A stretch of DNA of 64,000 bases from an uncultured Clostridia bacterium. GTDB lineage: Bacteria > Bacillota > Clostridia > Oscillospirales > Acutalibacteraceae. The position numbers and the translations under genes were made by a program. The DNA lies in NCBI GenBank assembly GCA_937892115.1, contig CALAUI010000006.1, forward strand, positions 241,421 through 305,420, read 5' to 3'. The notes under the pieces are model-generated. The model saw only the letters and a list, made by a program, of their open reading frames with translations, had not been told where the DNA came from and ran no database searches. Numbering within the stretch: position 1 is the first letter of the stretch; each line of letters starts with the position of its first letter. Shown one piece after another: positions 1 through 8,513 of the stretch.

Positions 1-2238
1 ATCAAGAACAAATACGTTGTCTTCGTCTATCTCAAATTCATCGCACTTAATTACGGCAGATGCACTGTCCATATCCGGATACTTTGAATCCGATACAGAT
101 TCATTTTTACCGGGAACAAGCTTAAAGAGAACGGAATCATAAGCATAAAGCTCAGTTTTAATAACGGTATCGCCGTTTTTATACGATACTTCGGCGGGAT
201 AAATAGTACCGTTTGATGTATCATAAATTTCAGCTGAATATTCGCCGACAATGTTTATTGCAAGCTTATCGCTATGTGTTACTTCTTTAATATTTGTTTC
301 ATGCTTATGACAGACAAACAGCCAACTGCAATCATTATCCTTACGAAGCTGATATACATAATTATAAGCAAGCTTTCCGCTTTGATATCTAATAGTAAGA
401 GTACGGTATTTATCAAGTGAAGCAAGAAGTTCGCCTCTGGTAAATCCGATTATTTCGCTGCTGTCATAAAGCTTTTTCGGTAAATCGGAAACAAGAGCAT
501 CACAATATTTCGGGGCTGAGCCCATAAACACAAGCTTACCGCCGGCTTTCCTGAATGAATCAAGCTTTTCAACCGTGGATTTTCTTAAAGTTTCACATCC
601 GGGAACGATAATTGCATCGTATTCCATTTTGCCCACTTTAAGAGGATTTGAGGCCTTTTCGTTCAAAGAAGGTAAAAGTGATTCGGAAATATAATCAAAG
701 TCAATGCTGCCCTCTAAAAGCCAATCCGTGACTGATGAAAACTGTTCTTCAAGCTGTCTGCGGAAAAGCTCGGTCTTATCATTGGGGCCGTAATGCAGCC
801 AATAGCTTTCAATAGGATGTATTACACCGACCTTAACTACAGGTTTGCCTCTTGTAAGTGCGGTATTAAGTCTTGCAAAATGGTCCTCAACAAGATGATA
901 TTTTTTATACCAGGGTGACTGATAGCTGATAGAAGCGGGATAATCTCTCTTCGCTTCGCCCTTCATCTGATACCAACTGAGGTGAGGAACTCTTACCGTA
1001 ACACCCATTGCCGCCTGCCAGTCACCGCTGTATTTATAAAGGCGGAAATCGGCATCCCAAGCCGTTACACCGTAAAGCTCCGAAAGCATACCTTCTTTGC
1101 CGTATTGATGAACTGCCGACTGGCACTGCTTTGCAGTAGTAAATTCTTCATTATTACACAGAAGGTCAATACCGGGTATACCGAAATGACCGTATGAACG
1201 CATTGCCTCGCTCAGAGAATGAGTCTGACTTTCAAGAGTCGGCTCCTCCATAAGGTGACCGGTAAACGCAAGATTATTCTTTTCGCACCAGTCTCCTATA
1301 ACCTTTGAGAATGAATCTGTAAATAAATCACCGATAATATCATGATAATAATATCTGTGAGGAGAATTTGCGTCATCGGGAAGCTGCCAGACTATTTCGG
1401 GAAGATGCTCAAATACATTTACGCCGTATCTCTTTTCGTATTCTTCGGGAAGACGGTCGGTCCATGGCATAAAAATATCTCTGTCGCAGTCAAAAGAATT
1501 GCCTATCTGGTTTTTTCTTGAAACCTGCGGCTCATCCGTAAAAATGGCGGGAACGGTTTTATCAAATTCATCGCCGACCCATTCCTTATATTTATCGTGA
1601 GTTACTTTGACGAATTCCTTTACGGCATCGGGATTAAGCGTATCAATATATGTCTGGTCATTATGCCAGGAGTTTGAGGTTTCAACATAATTGAAAAGAT
1701 ACCATTTCCTGCCGACAGGAACGTCATCTTTACCGATTTGATTATAAGATTTAAGATATCCTTCATCATCAAGAACAATATCATAGCAGGTCAGTAAATC
1801 AATACCGGAATCGTCATCATTGGCGGGATTATCGCGTTCGGTTTTATGACGCTTTACGGTTTTATCATAATCGCAGGAAAAACAGATACTTCTCTGTCTG
1901 AAAGCTTTATTTTTAGTAACTATACCGCCCGCCGCACCTGAAGGCCAACGGTCTTCGTCATAAAGCCATGCGAGCATTTTATTCTCTTTAGCCTTATCTA
2001 CGCAATCTTTTACAAGCTGCATATATTCGTCGCTGAGATAAACGTTCTCCAGTCCGGTACGAACATGCATATGGAAACCGCCGAGTCCCATTTCGTTGAA
2101 AACATCTATCTGTCTGCAAAGTTCATCTTTTTCAAGAATACTGTTCCATGCCCAGAAAGGAGTTCCTCTGTATTCGGCTGTAGGATTCCGAAACAATTCT
2201 TCAGACAGTTTACTCTCTGAATTCTTCTTGTATAGCAT
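1..2238 (-). CDS. GH106-like glycosyl hydrolase (alpha-L-rhamnosidase-related), 3' end outside window
   Basis: The reading frame is open from an ATG at 2238 to the left edge (746 codons, no stop), so the C-terminal part is missing. A GGAGG motif lies seven bases before the ATG. There is no obvious signal peptide, so it is probably cytoplasmic. Near the N-terminus I read FWAWN, GGFHMHVRTGL and YDEDRWPSG. Further on come FTDEPQ, FGIPGIDLLC, GDWQAAMGV and KRDYPASI. This string is typical of the large (about 1000 residue) glycosidases related to GH106 rhamnosidases. Substrate is not determined by sequence. It is transcribed away from the arginine operon and shares only the 229-base intergenic region with it. 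Family call fairly sure; rhamnosidase activity is inference. Confidence 0.72.
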   Translation of the reverse strand, partial: MLYKKNSESKLSEELFRNPTAEYRGTPFWAWNSILEKDELCRQIDVFNEMGLGGFHMHVRTGLENVYLSDEYMQLVKDCVDKAKENKMLAWLYDEDRWPSGAAGGIVTKNKAFRQRSICFSCDYDKTVKRHKTERDNPANDDDSGIDLLTCYDIVLDDEGYLKSYNQIGKDDVPVGRKWYLFNYVETSNSWHNDQTYIDTLNPDAVKEFVKVTHDKYKEWVGDEFDKTVPAIFTDEPQVSRKNQIGNSFDCDRDIFMPWTDRLPEEYEKRYGVNVFEHLPEIVWQLPDDANSPHRYYYHDIIGDLFTDSFSKVIGDWCEKNNLAFTGHLMEEPTLESQTHSLSEAMRSYGHFGIPGIDLLCNNEEFTTAKQCQSAVHQYGKEGMLSELYGVTAWDADFRLYKYSGDWQAAMGVTVRVPHLSWYQMKGEAKRDYPASISYQSPWYKKYHLVEDHFARLNTALTRGKPVVKVGVIHPIESYWLHYGPNDKTELFRRQLEEQFSSVTDWLLEGSIDFDYISESLLPSLNEKASNPLKVGKMEYDAIIVPGCETLRKSTVEKLDSFRKAGGKLVFMGSAPKYCDALVSDLPKKLYDSSEIIGFTRGELLASLDKYRTLTIRYQSGKLAYNYVYQLRKDNDCSWLFVCHKHETNIKEVTHSDKLAINIVGEYSAEIYDTSNGTIYPAEVSYKNGDTVIKTELYAYDSVLFKLVPGKNESVSDSKYPDMDSASAVIKCDEFEIDEDNVFVLD

Positions 2239-2386
2239 AAGCAAACCTCCATATTTTGATATAATAATATTAACACTTAAAAACCGAAAAATCCATCATA
2301 AATGTAATAAAATATCTAAATATATGTTAAAAACATTTCAAATAATGATAATAATGCATATAATACCGAATAAATTGCATTTTTAC

Positions 2387-2415
2387 TTGACATTCTATGC
2401 ATAAAAATGTATAAT
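2387..2415 (+). promoter_or_regulatory. Consensus sigma-A promoter of the arg operon
   Basis: TTGACA (2387-2392), a 17-base spacer and TATAAT (2410-2415): both hexamers match the consensus perfectly. Transcription would start near 2422, 46 bases before the argC ATG. A promoter this strong normally needs a repressor, and the overlapping palindromes provide candidate operators. Confidence 0.85.
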
Positions 2416-2434
2416 CAATGCATATTTATAAAAC
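2396..2434 (+). promoter_or_regulatory. Tandem ARG-box-like operators (ArgR/AhrC)
   Basis: Two 18-base sites, 2396-2413 and 2417-2434, each follow the pattern TGxATWWWWATxxA of the ARG box and are separated by exactly 3 bases. That is the spacing of classical ArgR operators, where one hexamer binds a pair of boxes. The first covers the spacer and the -10 hexamer; the second covers the expected start site. Match to the consensus is partial in the outer arms (TGCAT instead of TGAAT). No argR gene lies in the window. Confidence 0.6.
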
Positions 2435-2467
2435 AATATGTATATTTTATCATTTAAGGTGATTAAC

Positions 2468-3385
2468 ATGATTAAAGTATTTACCGATGGCAGTGCAGGT
2501 ACGACCGGTCTAAGAATCAAAGAACGTCTTGCAGTAAGAAATGACGTTGAAATTATATCTCTTCCTGAAGAATTGCGTAAAAATATTAATGCCAGAAAGG
2601 AAGCACTTAACAAAGCCGATGTTGCGTTCCTTTGCCTGCCGGATGCCGCCTCAATAGAATCTGTTTCGCTTGTCGAAAATCCCGCTACCAAAATTATAGA
2701 TACGTCAACTGCTCACAGAGTAAATCCACAATGGGCATACGGTTTTCCGGAGCTTACGGGATACAGAGAAAAAATCAGAAATTCAAAAAGAATTGCAAAC
2801 CCCGGATGTCATGCAAGCGGGTTTATATCTTTGGTTGCTCCGTTAGTTGAAAACAATATTATTCCCGATGATATTTTGTTAACTGCATATTCACTTACAG
2901 GATATTCGGGCGGTGGAAAAAAGATGATTGCCGATTACGAGAGCGAAGAAAGAGATAATCAGCTTGATTCTCCGGGAATGTACGGACTTACACAGAATCA
3001 TAAACACCTTCCTGAAATGTCCGCTGTTTGCGCTCTTAAAAACGCTCCCGTATTCTGCCCGGTTGTTGCACCGTTTTATTCGGGTATGGAGGTAACCGTT
3101 CCCCTTTTCAAATCACAGGTTAAAGGTGATATCAATACGATTAAGGATTTATATAAAAGTTATTATTCTGACGGTCTGGTAAAATATCTTGAAAATGATG
3201 ATAATTTCTTATATACTAACACCTTAAGCGGTAAAGATAATATGTTGATTACCGTATGCGGAAACGAAGACAGAATTTTACTTGTATCCAGATTTGATAA
3301 TCTCGGTAAAGGCGCTTCGGGAGCAGCTATTCAGAATTTTAATATAATTATCGGTGCAGATGAATGTACCGGTCTTAACGTATAA
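2468..3385 (+). CDS. argC: N-acetyl-gamma-glutamyl-phosphate reductase, type 2 (short form)
   Basis: Catalyses NADPH-dependent reduction of N-acetylglutamyl phosphate to the semialdehyde, step three of arginine synthesis. The ATG at 2468 is preferred over one ten codons upstream because AAGGTGA precedes it at the right distance. The protein is 305 residues. The N-terminal motif GSAGTTGLRI is the nucleotide-binding signature of the short ArgC class (about 310 residues rather than 345). The catalytic cysteine sits in NPGCHASGF, and HLPEM follows later. It is the first gene of argC-argJ-argB-argD, with argJ starting 11 bases downstream. Confidence 0.93.
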   Translation: MIKVFTDGSAGTTGLRIKERLAVRNDVEIISLPEELRKNINARKEALNKADVAFLCLPDAASIESVSLVENPATKIIDTSTAHRVNPQWAYGFPELTGYREKIRNSKRIANPGCHASGFISLVAPLVENNIIPDDILLTAYSLTGYSGGGKKMIADYESEERDNQLDSPGMYGLTQNHKHLPEMSAVCALKNAPVFCPVVAPFYSGMEVTVPLFKSQVKGDINTIKDLYKSYYSDGLVKYLENDDNFLYTNTLSGKDNMLITVCGNEDRILLVSRFDNLGKGASGAAIQNFNIIIGADECTGLNV

Positions 3386-3396
3386 GGAGTATAAAT

Positions 3397-4611
3397 ATGA
3401 AATTTATTGACGGCGGTATCTGTGCCGCAAAAGGATTTACGGCAGGAGGCATTCATTGCGGTATCCGTAAAAACAGAACTAAAAGAGATTTGTCTCTTAT
3501 ATACAGCGAAAATATATGCTCCGCAGCAGCAGTTTATACAACTAATCTTGTAAAAGGCGCTCCCCTGCTTGTAACAAAAAATCATATTTCCGACGGTAAA
3601 GCGCAGGCAGTCATCTGTAACAGCGGCAATGCCAATACGTGTAACGCCGACGGAATAGAAGTAGCGGAAAAGATGAGTTCCCTCCTTGCCGAAAAGCTTC
3701 CCGTAAAAGCAGAAGACATCGTTGTTGCATCAACCGGGGTTATCGGTCAGCCGCTCGACATTACTCCAATCGCAGAAGGAATTCCTGCTCTGATTGATTC
3801 TCTTAACAATAACGGAAGTGCAGAAGCAGCTGAAGGAATCATGACTACGGATACGGTTAAAAAAGAAGTTGCCGTAGAATTTACCGTTGATAATAAAGTA
3901 TGTAAAATCGGCGGTATAGCAAAGGGAAGCGGAATGATTCATCCCAATATGGCCACAATGCTCGTATTCATCACGACCGACTGTGCAATCTCTTCGGCAA
4001 TGCTTGAAAAAGCACTTAAAAGCGATATACAGAATACCTTTAATATGGTTTCCGTTGACGGAGATACCTCAACAAACGATATGGTTACCGTTCTTGCAAA
4101 CGGAATGGCTGGCAATAAAGAAATTGAATCCGAAGGCGAAGATTATAATGAATTTATGAAGGCGCTAAACAGCGTAACCGTTAACCTTTGCAGAATGATT
4201 GCCGGAGACGGTGAGGGCGCTACTAAGCTGCTCGAATGCATAGTAACAAATGCAAAATCGGAATGTGTAGCTAAAACGGTGGCAAAAAGCGTAATCTGCT
4301 CTTCACTTCTTAAAGCCGCTATGTTCGGTTCTGACGCAAACTGGGGCAGAGTTCTTTGCGCTATAGGTTACAGCGGCGCAGATGTTGACGTAAACAAGAT
4401 AGATGTTGCATTCAAAAGTGATAAAGGTACGATTCCCGTATGTAAAAACGGTGCGGGAATAGATTTCAGCGAGGAAATCGCAAAAGAAATTCTTCTTGAA
4501 AAAGAAATCGAGATACTGATTAACCTTAATGACGGAAGCAGTAATTCCGTAGCATGGGGATGTGATCTTACCTATGATTATGTAAAGATCAACGGAGATT
4601 ACCGCACCTGA
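3397..4611 (+). CDS. argJ: Bifunctional ornithine acetyltransferase / N-acetylglutamate synthase
   Basis: Transfers the acetyl group from N-acetylornithine to glutamate, making the arginine pathway cyclic; bifunctional forms also make N-acetylglutamate from acetyl-CoA. The protein is 404 residues, the usual length. The self-cleavage site is visible in GMIHPNMATML, where the Thr after Ala becomes the N-terminal nucleophile of the beta chain. CSTGVIG-type and GDGEGATK motifs are also present. A GGAG ribosome site precedes the ATG. No argE or argA is in the operon, consistent with the acetyl-recycling route. Whether the enzyme is mono- or bifunctional cannot be told from sequence alone. Confidence 0.93.
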   Translation: MKFIDGGICAAKGFTAGGIHCGIRKNRTKRDLSLIYSENICSAAAVYTTNLVKGAPLLVTKNHISDGKAQAVICNSGNANTCNADGIEVAEKMSSLLAEKLPVKAEDIVVASTGVIGQPLDITPIAEGIPALIDSLNNNGSAEAAEGIMTTDTVKKEVAVEFTVDNKVCKIGGIAKGSGMIHPNMATMLVFITTDCAISSAMLEKALKSDIQNTFNMVSVDGDTSTNDMVTVLANGMAGNKEIESEGEDYNEFMKALNSVTVNLCRMIAGDGEGATKLLECIVTNAKSECVAKTVAKSVICSSLLKAAMFGSDANWGRVLCAIGYSGADVDVNKIDVAFKSDKGTIPVCKNGAGIDFSEEIAKEILLEKEIEILINLNDGSSNSVAWGCDLTYDYVKINGDYRT

Positions 4612-4622
4612 TAGGAGAAATT

Positions 4623-5492
4623 ATGAAGACATATTCATCAGCAGCTGAACAGAGGGCGGATAATCTTGTTAAGGCCCTCCCCTACATCAAAAGATATACA
4701 GGCAAGACTATCGTTGTAAAATACGGCGGTAATGCCATGATAAACGAAAAACTGAAGCTCCAGGTAATGGAAGACATCGTTCTTCTTTCAACTATCGGCG
4801 TTAAGGTTGTTCTTGTTCACGGCGGCGGTCCCGAAATCAACGACATGATGAACAAACTCGGTAAAGAAGCGGTATTTGTTGACGGTCTGAGAGTTACAGA
4901 TAAAGAAACCGTCGACATAGTTCAGATGGTCCTTGCCGGTAAAGTCAATAAAACACTCGTTAATCTTCTTGAAAAAGAAGGCGGAAAGGCAATCGGTCTT
5001 TCGGGTATGGACGGGCGTCTTATTGAGGCGAAAATCAAAGACGATAAACTCGGATTTGTCGGTGAAATCACAAAGGTAAATCCAAAGCCGATTATTGACT
5101 TGCTTGAGAAAAACTATATTCCCGTTATTTCTACGCTCGGTTGCGATAAAAAAGGTAACACGTATAACATAAACGGTGATACAGCTGCAGGTTATATCGC
5201 AGGTGCTCTTAAAGCCGAAAGACTCATTATGATGACGGATATTTCGGGTGTATTAAAAGATAAAGATGACCCTTCAACGCTTATTCCCGAAATCACTTAC
5301 GAATATGCAGAAGAGCTTAAAAAAGAAGGCGTAATTTGCGGCGGTATGATTCCCAAGGTTGACTGCTGCTTTGAAGCACTTGAAAAAGGCGTCAAAAATG
5401 TAATTATTATGGACGGTACTGTTCCTCATTCAATTCTTATTGAACTGCTTACCGATGAGGGTGCAGGTACAATGTTTACCGGAGGCAAATAA
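4623..5492 (+). CDS. argB: Acetylglutamate kinase
   Basis: Phosphorylates N-acetylglutamate with ATP, step two of arginine synthesis and usually the feedback-regulated one. The 289-residue protein has the amino-acid-kinase fold signatures: IVVKYGGNAM near residue 30, VLVHGGGPEIN, a GLSGMDG loop and NINGDTAAGYIAGALKAE. The N-terminal extension before the kinase core (about 25 residues, rich in charged residues) is of the kind found in arginine-inhibited hexameric enzymes, so feedback inhibition by arginine is plausible but not proven. GGAGAAATT precedes the ATG. Its stop codon overlaps the argD start by one base. Confidence 0.95.
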   Translation: MKTYSSAAEQRADNLVKALPYIKRYTGKTIVVKYGGNAMINEKLKLQVMEDIVLLSTIGVKVVLVHGGGPEINDMMNKLGKEAVFVDGLRVTDKETVDIVQMVLAGKVNKTLVNLLEKEGGKAIGLSGMDGRLIEAKIKDDKLGFVGEITKVNPKPIIDLLEKNYIPVISTLGCDKKGNTYNINGDTAAGYIAGALKAERLIMMTDISGVLKDKDDPSTLIPEITYEYAEELKKEGVICGGMIPKVDCCFEALEKGVKNVIIMDGTVPHSILIELLTDEGAGTMFTGGK

Positions 5493-6655
5493 TGAATTTA
5501 ATTGAAAAAGACAGTAAATATATTGCTTCTACTTACGCAAGGTTCCCGGTAGAAATAGTATCCGGCAAAGGTTCTTTACTTTATGATATGAACGGTAAAG
5601 AGTATATAGATATGGGTTCGGGTATCGGCGTAACCGCTTTCGGCATTTCCGATGACGAATGGAAAAACGCTGTAATTGAACAAATTAACAAAGTACAACA
5701 TACTTCTAATTTATATTATACCGAGCCTTGTGCCGAACTTGCTGAAATTCTTTGCAATAAAACTGGAATGAAAAAAGTTTTCTTTTCAAATTCCGGCGCA
5801 GAAGCAAATGAATGTGCTATAAAAGCCGCAAGAAAATATGCAAGCGAAAATAAAGGAAACGAATACTTTACCATTATAACATTAAAGAACAGTTTTCACG
5901 GCAGAACTTTAACTACTCTTTCCGCAACCGGTCAGGAGCATTATCATGAATTATTCAATCCTCTTACTCCCGGATTCTGCAGCGTTGAATCAGGTAATTT
6001 TGACGAGTTTGTCAAGACATGCGAAGAGGTAAAACCTGCCGCAATAATGATGGAATGCATTCAGGGTGAGGGCGGAGTAATTACAATTGATCCCGAATAC
6101 GCATCAAAGGTCAATAAATATTGTAAAGATAATGACATCGTGCTTATCATTGATGAAGTACAGACGGGTAACGGCAGAACGGGTAAATTATATTCTTATA
6201 TGAATTATGATCTTCAGCCCGACGTTGTTTCAACCGCAAAAGGCCTTGCCGGCGGTCTTCCTCTCGGGGCAACATTGCTCAATGAAAAGCTTGAAAACGT
6301 TTTCAAGCCGGGTGATCACGGCTCAACATTCGGAGGAAACCCGGTTTGCTGTAATGCGGCGTTAAGTATAATCAACAGAATAGACGATAATCTTCTTAAC
6401 GAAGTCAACGAAAAAAGTCAGTTTATATTCAATGAAATGAAAGACGTAAACGGTGTTGAATCAGTTTCCGGTCTCGGTCTGATGATAGGCATCAAAACAG
6501 TTAAGCCCGCAGGTGATGTTGTTAAAAAATGCATTGAAAAAGGTGTTCTCTGCCTTACTGCTAAAGATAAAGTACGTCTTTTACCGGCTCTCAATATTGA
6601 TTTTGATGTTCTTAAAAAAGCAATTTCAATAATTAAAGAAACAATTTCCGAATAA
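5492..6655 (+). CDS. argD: Acetylornithine aminotransferase
   Basis: PLP-dependent class III transaminase that converts N-acetylglutamate semialdehyde to N-acetylornithine; family members can also serve lysine synthesis. The protein is 387 residues. Motifs visible are SGAEANECAIKAARK, FHGRT, the cofactor Asp in IIDEVQTG and the Schiff-base lysine K250 in STAKGLAGG. Start and argB stop share one base (TAATG), suggesting coupled translation. It is the last gene of the cluster: argF, argG and argH are not here. A strong hairpin terminator follows directly. Confidence 0.94.
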   Translation: MNLIEKDSKYIASTYARFPVEIVSGKGSLLYDMNGKEYIDMGSGIGVTAFGISDDEWKNAVIEQINKVQHTSNLYYTEPCAELAEILCNKTGMKKVFFSNSGAEANECAIKAARKYASENKGNEYFTIITLKNSFHGRTLTTLSATGQEHYHELFNPLTPGFCSVESGNFDEFVKTCEEVKPAAIMMECIQGEGGVITIDPEYASKVNKYCKDNDIVLIIDEVQTGNGRTGKLYSYMNYDLQPDVVSTAKGLAGGLPLGATLLNEKLENVFKPGDHGSTFGGNPVCCNAALSIINRIDDNLLNEVNEKSQFIFNEMKDVNGVESVSGLGLMIGIKTVKPAGDVVKKCIEKGVLCLTAKDKVRLLPALNIDFDVLKKAISIIKETISE

Positions 6656-6660
6656 AAAGC

Positions 6661-6697
6661 AAGCGGTACTCAATCCAAAGATGAGTACCGCTTTTTA
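6661..6697. terminator. Bidirectional intrinsic terminator between argD and the LCP gene
   Basis: Ten-base-pair stem AGCGGTACTC (6662-6671) / GAGTACCGCT (6683-6692) followed by TTTTTA on the plus strand; A-runs on the left give a U-tract on the minus strand too. It lies between the convergent argD and LytR-type genes. Confidence 0.88.
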
Positions 6698-7693
6698 TTA
6701 TCTGTAAATGAAATCGTAAATATTTTCCCTGCAAAGGTCAAGGTTGGGAATTTCTGCCCACTGATCACCTACGTAACCCGTAGTCATCATAGTATCATCG
6801 GGAAGCTGCATCTGCTCAATTTCAAAGCTCAGCACAGGGATTATACACTTAAACATCAAGCGTGAAACAGCCGGGGCACTCATATCGGATTCGACAAGAG
6901 GGACAACTTTTTTGACCATTTCAAGCAATTCGCCAACATCTTTATGTTTGGCTTTATTTATAAGAGAAGAAATAATTTTTCTTTGTCTTTCTGTTCTCTT
7001 ATAATCGGAATCAAGTTTTCTGATTCTTGCATATACCAAAGCTTCGTCTCCGTTAAGAGTTACAAAGCCGCTGCTGACGGTCTGCCTTGTAGTTCTGTTA
7101 ATAAAATCGGCTTCTTTCTGAGTAACCTCAACCTCTACACCTCCGAGTTCATCAATAATCTCTCTGAACATATCAAAATCAACCTTAACATAATGATTGA
7201 TATTGATAAGGAAGTTATATTCGATTGTATTGCAAAGAAGAGGCGCACCGCCTTTTGCAAAAGCGGAATTGATTTTTGAGCTTTTTCCGGTTGACGGAAT
7301 TTCTACCCAGCAATCTCTGAGAAAAGAAGTAAGTTTGATTTTCTGATGAACATAATCAACGGAAACAAGAATCATTGAATCTGATCTTGCGCTGCCGCCG
7401 TTATCATCATCGGCACCGATAAGTAAAATATTGGTTACCAAAGCATTGGAATGAAGATTAGCAGAAGAAACGTACGGATTCCTTATGTTATCGGATTTTT
7501 TATATCCGGATGCAGTAATGATAAGTCCGAATAAGAGATTTATAACAAAAAATACAAGTACAACAGTTACTATAAATCTTAAAAATTTATGTTTCTTCTT
7601 TTTCTTTTTTTGAGGCGGCTCAATATTTTGTGATTGTGGAACGGGATTGTTACGATTATAATTATTACCCTGTGAAAAATAAATATCTTCCAT
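6698..7693 (-). CDS. LytR-CpsA-Psr (LCP) family cell-wall glycopolymer ligase
   Basis: LCP enzymes transfer undecaprenyl-linked glycopolymers such as teichoic acids or capsule to peptidoglycan outside the membrane. The 331-residue protein has a cytoplasmic N-terminus with a run of lysines near residues 29-34, one membrane helix at about 38-62, then an extracellular LCP domain. Supporting motifs are NILLIGADDDNGGSARSDSM, FLRDCWVEIP, GGVEVEV and ARIRKLDSDYKRTERQR, the last two characteristic of the family. A GGAG lies about 12 bases before the ATG, somewhat far. It has its own promoter and is convergent with argD. Confidence 0.9.
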   Translation of the reverse strand: MEDIYFSQGNNYNRNNPVPQSQNIEPPQKKKKKKHKFLRFIVTVVLVFFVINLLFGLIITASGYKKSDNIRNPYVSSANLHSNALVTNILLIGADDDNGGSARSDSMILVSVDYVHQKIKLTSFLRDCWVEIPSTGKSSKINSAFAKGGAPLLCNTIEYNFLININHYVKVDFDMFREIIDELGGVEVEVTQKEADFINRTTRQTVSSGFVTLNGDEALVYARIRKLDSDYKRTERQRKIISSLINKAKHKDVGELLEMVKKVVPLVESDMSAPAVSRLMFKCIIPVLSFEIEQMQLPDDTMMTTGYVGDQWAEIPNLDLCRENIYDFIYR

Positions 7694-7724
7694 TTAATTA
7701 AAAATCTCCGAAAATTTTTAACTG

Positions 7725-7753
7725 ATTATAATACTAATGTATAAAAAAATCAA
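7725..7753 (-). promoter_or_regulatory. Sigma-A promoter of the LCP gene
   Basis: On the minus strand TTGATT (7748-7753), 17 bases, TATAAT (7725-7730). The start would lie near 7718, about 25 bases before the ATG at 7693. Confidence 0.7.
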
Positions 7754-7773
7754 CAACTTAATATTAACAGTCA

Positions 7774-7804
7774 ATACGGGATTGAGATACACTCAACCCC
7801 GTAT
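7774..7804 (-). terminator. Terminator-like hairpin after the metK-GT2-CofE-like transcript
   Basis: Thirteen-base stem 7774-7786 / 7792-7804 with one G-U pair and a five-base loop, right after the stop at 7810. The tail on the minus strand (TGACTGTTAATATT) is only moderately U-rich, so termination may be incomplete. Confidence 0.5.
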
Positions 7805-7809
7805 ATACA

Positions 7810-8505
7810 TTATATTTTTCTGATAATGCCGATGGGAGTCTGCTCATGAGACTGACCGAGAGGATTATCTTTAAGAATTCTTGCCATAAGATTTCTGTCA
7901 GTATCCGCAGGATAAGCGCCCATAATTACGCCGCCGAGGTCATTTATATCCGTAACCAGTACGGTACATCCGAGGGCTTTTGAAACTTCCTTACAGACGT
8001 CATCGGGATTAAGAGGCGAAAGAGATACACACTCATTATAAGGAGGAAGCGTGCAATCGCAGGGACCGTCAATTGAACGTGCCTTTTCACCCGCAATCTT
8101 ATAGAACCATCCTCTCTTTCCGATGAGCTTACCGAAAGCGGAAATTGCAGCAGCAAAAAGAATTCTGAGTGTACCGCACTCTCTAAGAGCCATTTCCATA
8201 GTTTCGGGAATGCCGAGACCGATTCCGTACGGAGTTTTCAATACGAATTTGCATAAAAATTTGGCAAGCGGTCTTGGCTTAATATCTTTCATCGGAATTG
8301 CTCTGCCCTGAGTACAGCCGACTGCTTTTTCTGTTATGAAAAGTATATCGTCTTCCTGAAGAAAATCCTTGGCGTATTTTTCGGCAACTTCAACGATATT
8401 ATCTTTTTCGGTTATAACATGAGTTTTAACGGCATATCTTTCATATTTAACGCCGTCAACTTCAATATCTTTAACTTTACTTTCATTTACTGTAATGTTA
8501 TCCAT
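7810..8505 (-). CDS. CofE-like (F420-0:gamma-glutamyl ligase family) protein
   Basis: Resembles the F420_ligase domain that adds glutamate to coenzyme F420 in archaea and actinobacteria. Visible motifs are DDILFITEKAVGCTQGR, PYGIGLGIPETMEMAL, PCDCTLPPYN and VTDINDLGG. The last part matches the region carrying conserved Asp residues in this family. ATG at 8505 is preferred to a TTG four codons upstream because the AGGCG overlapping the upstream stop gives usable spacing; length 231 residues. It starts 8 bases after the glycosyltransferase stop, so it is co-transcribed with metK. Clostridia do not usually make F420, so its substrate is probably another carboxylate; function unknown. Confidence 0.7.
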   Translation of the reverse strand: MDNITVNESKVKDIEVDGVKYERYAVKTHVITEKDNIVEVAEKYAKDFLQEDDILFITEKAVGCTQGRAIPMKDIKPRPLAKFLCKFVLKTPYGIGLGIPETMEMALRECGTLRILFAAAISAFGKLIGKRGWFYKIAGEKARSIDGPCDCTLPPYNECVSLSPLNPDDVCKEVSKALGCTVLVTDINDLGGVIMGAYPADTDRNLMARILKDNPLGQSHEQTPIGIIRKI

Positions 8506-8513
8506 AATTCGCC

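Noticed and set aside
2096..2404. A 102-codon plus-strand frame across the glycosidase start and intergenic region
   Set aside because: It overlaps the coding start of the glycosidase and the A+T-rich promoter region and has no ribosome site.
7810..8505. Evidence for coenzyme F420 synthesis
   Set aside because: Only a CofE-like domain is present; no cofC, cofD, cofG or cofH genes are seen, and the host looks like a clostridium, which normally lacks F420.
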